This document shows, piece by piece, positions 57,347 to 64,000 of a stretch of DNA of 64,000 bases. Under the pieces are notes generated by a model. That model saw nothing but the letters and a program-made list of their open reading frames with translations, was not told the origin of the DNA and ran no database searches. A program made the translations under genes and the position numbers. Source of the stretch: Syngnathus acus (taxonomy: Eukaryota > Chordata > Actinopteri > Syngnathiformes > Syngnathidae); NCBI RefSeq assembly GCF_901709675.1, contig NC_051090.1, positions 7,147,842 through 7,211,841 on the forward strand. Direction: 5' to 3'. Position 1 is the first letter of the stretch; the number at the start of each line of letters is the position of its first letter.

Positions 57347-60300
57347 TCAGGTCTGGAAGATATCCTGATCGCCATTTTTTGTCTCTTCGGATGGAAGCTG
57401 GCTGTTGCCCGTGTCATGGGTGGAGCTTAGCGGCCGGGCGTTGGCTCTCGTGGAGCGCTGCCGCCGAGTACCGTTGCCTATGCATCGCAAGAGGTTCTTG
57501 AAGGTGATCCACATTTCCTCGTCCTTGTAGGAGTAAATGCAAGGGTTCATGACAGAGTTTAGTACAGCCAGGAGCAGAAGCCAGCGCTTTAGTTTCATGA
57601 CGTTGCAGCGGGTGCAGTTGAGGCCGTCCATCAGCAGAACCACCAGGCCGGGAGTCCAGCAGACCACAAAAGCTCCTACGATGACAAACTAATTCAGTAA
57701 ACAGACTTTGTAAAAGTTTCTGATCTTTTCACATTTAAAAGTGACAAGTACAATGTGTCAGCAACAAATTGGGTTGTTGGGTCAAATTGACCCAACTTCC
57801 TGGGTTGGTGCAAATCTTGACCCAGCAGTTTTAAGGGTGGCTTAAAAAAGCCCAAACAATAAAAGCACGACAGCTCAACTCTACAAGGCGCTGTTGATTT
57901 AACGCTTACGTAAAGGTGCACATCAGCAGCTGCGAGGCGCTGTGCTTTGTTAGCCATGCTGTACTCCATGACGTGATTTTGCTTGAGTAGTGAAACCAGT
58001 TTATATTTCTAGCTTAAGTGTCTTCTCTGGGATTCTTACCGTGCGCACAACACGGAACGTTTGATGTTGGGACTTTCGGCTTTGGCTCAATGTTAACACA
58101 GGATGACATTGCTGATACAACTCTTCCAAGTCTTCCATTCTAACACATCTATTGCAATATACTTTTACAGTGACAACACAAGAGAGGAACAATAAACAGA
58201 CTTATAAATATGGCAATTATTAAATGTTACATATTGAAATTTTATCCACGTTTGGAAGACATCTGATAATGCGAGTTAAACCTTTTTTTTTCCCCCCATT
58301 GCATTATTTTTGCCCGCATCTATGCTGCGATAATGCCCTTCAGAATTGTGACACTTGAGATTGAAAAACAAGAAGAAAAAAAAGATTGGGCCACCTGAAC
58401 CACGCAGAGTGAACATGTCCGGGCACACAACAGAGCCGCTAAAGAGATTTTTGGCCCTAAATGAAACCACAAGCTTCAACTTGTCTCCACCAGCAATATT
58501 CGTCTTTACCTTCAGCAAGTCTACAGACAAAACAAACATGTTTTCCTCTCAAGGCTTAAACAATTTGGACATTCTTCGAGATTGTCTTTAATAGTATAAA
58601 GACTTTCATTCCTTTCTGTCAGTGCTAAATCTTACTCATTCCTTAACCGTGTTGGTGCGACAATAAGACAAATAAAAGCAGCATGTGAAGTGGGATGTGT
58701 TAGAAAAACAGGCATCGGCACTCTCAGACACATCCCGATTGTCTGCCAGCACTTATCGTACACAAGAATGACAAGCACTCAACTTGTATCCTGGTTAGAG
58801 GAAGCGTGAACAAAGCAGAATCCAAAACTATTGTTAGACAGAATGATTAAAATCGCCATTTGCCTTTTTAGTTATGCTGACCTATTTTATTCTCTCTTAA
58901 GATACGCCGTATGTCTACTGTGCTATTACTGTACCCACCCAACATTTGAAAAACAATCACCCATTCTAACTGGACCCCAAAAGCAGCATGCAGATGCCTC
59001 AGAACTGGTTGGTCCAGTTTTCACTTCCGCCCAGCAAACTAGAGTAAGAGTTAACAGTTAAACTGCCTAACATAAATCATACCCTTGAACCCTGGCTGTG
59101 TACTTTACACAATCTCACCTTGTCTGCGCTTCGACAAGTAGATAGAACCAAAACATCAAGCCAGAACTGCAAATATATGAAGAACTTTAAATGATAAGCT
59201 ACTTTGTGAGGCTTGCAACGCATATCACAGTCAGCGCTAATGTGCACTGTGTATGTTTGTCTTGTGTTTTCCTGTTTTTCTTGGCCGAATGAGGCCACGC
59301 TGTGCGTTTAGCGGACAGCACATAGCACTTGCAGAGGAGCCAGAGTCCTTGCAGGATCAGATAATTCCACAGCGGTTTGGACTACTCCGTGTACACATAC
59401 AGTAATCGAGCCTTCTGGATGGACAAACAGATTGCGTGTAGACAAAGAACAAATGACATATGATATCTAGAAAGACTCCCATACATGTTTTTGTTTCTTT
59501 ATCTGGGTGGAGTGAATGAATAAAAACATGCCTAAAAGGCAAATGTTCCAGTCCCAGGCTCACCTGAATTCCTGGTTTGGTGTTACATCATGTTAAGGAT
59601 GTACAGTGGGATTAGGAACAACTACAACAATGGAATATTTCAGGTTGTTCAGGACAATTGGCGACCTCTGGCACCCCCCAATGTGAAAATCTCCCACAAG
59701 AAGTATTCATTTGAATCGATTCTTAACTGCTACCTGTATGTACATAAAAATGTAACTGCCTAGAAAAACTCTTTAATATAGACACTGAATACAGTAATAT
59801 TCTCCTTGCCCTTTGATTATGCACAAGAGAAGCAAAATGTTCAGGGAAAGGCAGGAAACAGGATAGGAAAATGTTCCTCTTTGTTTATTGATGCATTACA
59901 AATGTGTTGTTTCTTCAGCTATATTGTTCTGGGCAGCAAGAATAACAAGAACATTTTGCTTTTGTGCCTATGTGACCGTTATGTCATGTACCATTTCTCC
60001 TTCTAAGGCAGGAAAAAGTAAAGCGTTTAAATTCAAATAACTTGATCTAAGAAAAATTGTGGATGTGATAATAAAAACTGTTCCTTGTTGCTCAGAATTT
60101 TGGGCGTCCTTGTTATCAGGAAGTTATTCAGCAATGACTACATTTCCTGTAATCTAAGGTTATTTAGAAACCCGCAAGATTGACGTTGTAGAACAAAGTA
60201 TGAATCTTTCCAAAACTACTTGGAAAATGACTTACCCAGCACCACCATGACAGTTTTGATGAGCTTGATAGGCATCCGCTTGCGGTTAATGGAGCCACTG

Positions 60301-60977
60301 GTGTGCGGAGTGAGCAATGAGGTCTTCTTCTTAACGTAGGTGTAGATCCTCAAGTAAATGACCACCATGACCAGAAACACGACCAGGTTAGACACAGACC
60401 AGAAGACCAGGTAGCCCCTGCTGAAAACGGGGGCCAGCTGGGAACAGTCATTCAGGTTGCAGATGCAATTCCAGCCCAGACTGGGCACGGCGCCCATGAG
60501 GATGGAGATGCCCCACACCAGCACGATGAGCAAGGTCACCCTCCTCTTTGTCAGGTTACTGTGCACTTTAAAGTTCATGATAGAGATGTAACGCTCCAGC
60601 GCGATGACCAGCAGGTTGGCCAGCGAGGCAGACAGGCTGATGTCCAGAAGACCTTGGCGGATAAAGTATCCTTTCACTGTCAGTTTCCGTGAGACCTCAC
60701 CCGTGTTAAACATGAGGTACACATACGCGATGCCCGCCAGGAAGTCCGAGGCAGCGAGGTTGGAGAGCAGATAGTAGAACGGGTAGTGGAACCTCTTGTT
60801 AGTGATGACAGCAGCGATGACCATGGCGTTGGAGAGCAGGATGAAAAAGCAAAAAAGCGAGCCCACCACCTGAACCAGAATGAGCTGGGTCTTGTCCCAT
60901 TTGTCGTCAGCGCCGCTGTTGTTGTAGAAAAAGCTCATGGGCTCATCGTAATGGCACGTGAGGTTTTGCAGAGCCAT
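57347..60977 (-). CDS. lpar3: Lysophosphatidic acid receptor 3 (EDG family GPCR)
   Basis: Seven-helix G-protein-coupled receptor for lysophosphatidic acid in the plasma membrane. Two coding exons, 60977-60236 and 57675-57347, join in frame to 356 residues; human LPAR3 has 353. The intron interrupts helix 6, as in other LPA receptors. The N terminus CHYDEPMSFFYNNSG, GYFIRQGLLD after helix 2, and PHTSGSINRKRMPIKLIKTV before helix 6 match LPAR3. The DRY position is ERY, usual for this family; helix 6 has CWTPG and helix 7 NPCIYSYKDE. Cys in LLRCIGN is a likely palmitoylation site. Start 60977 lies four nt inside the exon after an acceptor (tttgtgtag), so an apparent upstream Met at 60989 is intronic. 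A probable noncoding exon is at 61977-62220. Confidence 0.96.
57777..57795. repeat. AACCCAA-type palindrome (repeat fragment)
   Basis: TTGGGTCAAATTGACCCAA is a near-perfect 19-bp palindrome followed by CTTGACCCAG and GGGTTGGT units, a pattern frequent in teleost introns. It lies in the lpar3 intron. Family not identified. Confidence 0.45.
57850..60200. other. lpar3 intron, remainder
   Basis: No coding exon or clear repeat of length was recognised in the rest of the lpar3 intron; short open frames here lack splice context. Confidence 0.45.
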
Positions 60978-61976
60978 TTTTCTACACAAAACAAAATATG
61001 GTCAAGATTTTGTATTCAATTGAACTGTGAAAACCACTACAATATTATTCATTATAGAAACATAATGGGGAAAAAAATGAAGGGTTCAATTTTGAAAAAA
61101 AAAATCTACTGAAAAACAGCACCACTGTACTCTATAGTGTCCTTAGTGTAATACCACGGCATGTGAAAAACAGAGCCATGGTTTCGGATGTACTTTATTC
61201 AGCCATTTATTAAACGCCAGGAGAATAATAAAAGACAAACACAATGGGCGCACTCACGCAGGGGCTTGCTACAGTTCACGCCCATGCAGACAATCAAATG
61301 CAGATTCGCCCACTCACACGCCACCCGGGCAGGCATTGCCCATTTAAGAGACTAAAATGTGGTGTAGTATTTTCGGTAAATATTAATGCTTGCATTTTTG
61401 TAGTGGGCTGCAAATGCTCAAAAGGCTTGGCACACATCGGTTTGAAAACTGTTTCAATATTGCCTTGCTCGTGATGATAAGGAAGGTAGATTGACTTTAA
61501 GACATCAAATATATAGAATAAATGGCTTGCCATAAATGTGCATAGGTGACTGATGGTAGTCCAAGGGTGTAGAGTTACATAGTCGAGAGTAAATATAATA
61601 GTTGGAAATCTTTAACCTGAGATACTTATTATGAAATAATCACCAATAAATTACATTTTAAAAATATAATTTTTGTGGGGTTTTTTTGTCCTAGCAATAC
61701 GTCATGGTCAAAACATTACATATAAATACAATAAATGCACCCAAGCTCAGAAAAGAAGTACTACACCAGCATTGACATGGCATCCATTGAAGCCTTACAG
61801 ATTAAAAAGTGAAGAAAAAAAAACTTTTCGGAAGAGCACATTTTTCTCCAAACAAGTTCGACCAAACTTTACAACCTGCTCTACTCGGCTTGTTAACAGG
61901 GACAAAGGAAGCTTTGATTGCAGTGTTGACACAGGATCATTAAATAAAGTGAAAAAACTCAGCAAGGTGTGCTTAC

Positions 61977-62220
61977 CTCAGGTAAATGGTTGCGTCACCA
62001 CACCGAGAGAGCGGAAAGGATCCTCTCCGGGTACGCGACCATTTCCCCCCCTCCGGTCCCTCCAGCCAAGCGCCCACGCAGCCGTGGACGGAGGGAGGCA
62101 ACAGCGGCGAGTGGAACGAAATCAGGGAAGACAGAGATTGTGCGTCCAGAAGTTAGTGAGCCTTCGACAAGATGACGCAGCAGGGCGTGTGCGCTGTGCG
62201 CCAGCAGCATGACTGAATTC
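61977..62220 (-). other. Probable 5' noncoding exon and promoter of lpar3
   Basis: GC- and CpG-rich stretch in AT-rich surroundings. A strong minus-strand donor (CCTGAG|gtaagcac) ends at 61977 and would splice to the acceptor just before the lpar3 start codon. The 5' limit is uncertain. The plus-strand frame of 179 codons across this region (61673-62212) is taken as a CpG-island artefact. Confidence 0.5.
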
Positions 62221-62259
62221 CTCTGCGCACACTCCCGTAAAAACGCGCGTGCGCACACT

Positions 62260-64000
62260 TACGCGGAGTTAATTGTCTCAAATTCTAAATCAAAACTCGC
62301 AGAGATGGCTGCAGGACTCACGTCATTTCGTTTTGATTGTGTAACACGTTTCCAAGTTACCACTGAACCCATCAAGACACAACAAACAAATGTTGAACAA
62401 AACTATTCAAAAAATAAGTGATCAAATTGTTTTTTTTTAATACAAAGCTGCATAAATTAAACTTTAAGTAATATGTGGATTACTGAGTTACTCAGAATTA
62501 GGGAAAAACAGGATAGATTCACCCAGGTAAGTTTAGCTAAGTATACTTAATTAATTATAATTAATCACTTAAAGTGGATTACATAGACAATGTGTCATTA
62601 AAATATGTGGAGCAAGTGACATGATGAACTTAGAAGAATAAACAATCTTAATTTGATTTACAAGATCTGTGATTGTTTTGCTGAACACCACCCTAAAATA
62701 CTCACAGCAAGCCACGACTGATTGGCAACAAGTGAATAACAACTCTGAATTTGACCCAAATTATCAGGACAAATCTACCTTCAAAGCTACATAAATGTAA
62801 TGTGGGATGGTGCGATGATCAAAATGAACATTTTATGACTGGAACTTGTGACAAGTGCGTCTCTGCTATGTAAGTGAAACAAACGTTGACTAACAATAAA
62901 AAATGAACAGAATGTACACCAGGATGTAGGTTTGGTCTTTATGTAAAGAGACTCACCTTCCAAGTACAACCAGTAATTTCCTTTTTTTAGACACTGTGCC
63001 ACAGTTAAAGGTATATTCATGCTTAGGACGATCCAATTGGCACCATTTAGCAGTCTTGAATACACATTTTATGATGGCAAAAGGTTGACCTGGGAACAGA
63101 TTCATTTAAATTCTATTATTTTTTGGATGGCGATTAGACATCTGTCTTATCATGTTAGCAAAGTTGAAGAAAGTGAGCATGGAACAGCAGCAAATTGTAT
63201 TTTCACCCTAAAGGACATTTAGCAAACATGCTAATTTCATTTCATCATCAAAATGATTTCCTAGTGAGAAACCTGACCATGCCAATGACAAAGCAGTTTA
63301 GTCCAATAGGATGTGAGATGGACATTCATTTTTTTTTTTTTGCATTAGGCCACACTATTAAATAATGACTTAATGTAATCGAGGTGGCATTTCCATCCAA
63401 ATAATTGAATCATCTGCAATGACATAGGAGAGAAAGGAAGAGGATGATTTTAAAATGTCTAAACATTGCATTTATAACATTGTGTGTACGTGCTACAAGT
63501 ACTGGGATGTTTGCTAGATAGGAGAGAATCCTGGAGAAAACAAACTGAAGTCAATTGAGGATATGCTGTATCTAAACATTTAAGAAAGCTTTGGGGGGGG
63601 GACATTCCAACTGTATAGCCTCTAATCAACCATCACTGTGTGTGTCCCTAATTTCAATGTTGTCAGAGCTGTGGAGTCCACACCAAACCTCAGAGCGGAG
63701 GGATCTCCAAGATGCTACTCGGAGTAGGCTCATCGGATGAGTGGAAAAGGGCAAATTTAGTGTTTCCCCATAGCAGGGAAGTATCAGCAAACAAACTAAA
63801 AATCAACCAAACAATGCTTAGAAGGAAGTGACTCACCAAGCAAGTCAGATTACATTTTCCCAAGTCTTCCTTCATTTATCTTCAGTCATTTTGTAAATTG
63901 AGTCATTTACTGTAAAGTAGATGATAAGGCCAGTTACTGAGTAAAACTCAGTTCTTCAGAATAAGTGCACTCAAAGCAAATTTCATACGGTGGTAAATTA
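62260..64000. other. Upstream flank of lpar3
   Basis: AT-rich sequence with no recognisable gene or long repeat on either strand. A G-run of nine lies near 63593-63601 and a T-run near 63330. Confidence 0.5.

Noticed and set aside
61673-62212. 179-codon plus-strand frame
   Set aside because: Lies over the CpG-rich 5' exon/promoter of lpar3 on the other strand; composition and lack of protein resemblance suggest chance.

Overview
The window is nuclear DNA of a teleost fish, probably a spiny-rayed (percomorph) species. The genes are compact, multi-exon and intron-rich. There are two tandem A-type vitellogenins with serine-rich phosvitin domains, fish-type repeats (hAT MITE, Tc1-like end, tRNA-derived SINE remnants), and gene models that translate as close relatives of vertebrate proteins. 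Nothing bacterial or viral was seen. Species cannot be told from the sequence. Exon models below were made by hand from splice signals and reading phase; every complete model sums to a whole number of codons.

Layout, left to right: (1) 1-2600, minus: 5' half of a mitofusin gene (mfn1), running off the left edge. (2) 5701-6825, plus: plaat1, a small NlpC/P60-type phospholipase/acyltransferase. (3) 7306-12914, plus: ftsj3 (Spb1-type rRNA 2'-O-methyltransferase, 21 exons, 848 aa). (4) 13592-17091, plus: clcc1 (ER chloride-channel-like membrane protein, 10 exons, 603 aa). (5) 20022-27790 and 31491-39422, plus: two 34-exon vitellogenins of 1707 and 1708 aa, provisionally VtgAb-type then VtgAa-type. 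(6) 40562-44102, minus: ssx2ip (centrosome/adherens-junction coiled-coil protein, 561 aa). (7) 46753-54928, minus: a 23-exon single-pass receptor guanylate cyclase of 838 aa with a short cysteine-rich ectodomain that I do not recognise. (8) 57347-60977, minus: lpar3 (lysophosphatidic acid receptor, 356 aa), with a probable non-coding first exon at 61977-62220. The rest, to 64000, shows no gene.

The genes do not form an operon-like unit. The interpretable block is the vitellogenin cluster next to ssx2ip and lpar3, which matches the neighbourhood known for egg-yolk genes in other vertebrates. mfn1, plaat1, ftsj3 and clcc1 have human counterparts on other chromosomes or arms. The two vitellogenins supply yolk lipid, phosphate and amino acids to the oocyte; each has its own TATA-type promoter and polyadenylation signal.

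Most notable: the receptor guanylate cyclase with an ectodomain unlike the natriuretic-peptide-receptor fold; two GC-AG introns confined to the upstream vitellogenin; loss of the first Cys of the CGLC motif in that paralogue; an out-of-frame 53-bp tandem duplication in the last clcc1 exon; a 110-bp near-perfect hairpin at 18212-18321; and a CTGA-type microsatellite sitting where the branch point of a cyclase intron should be.
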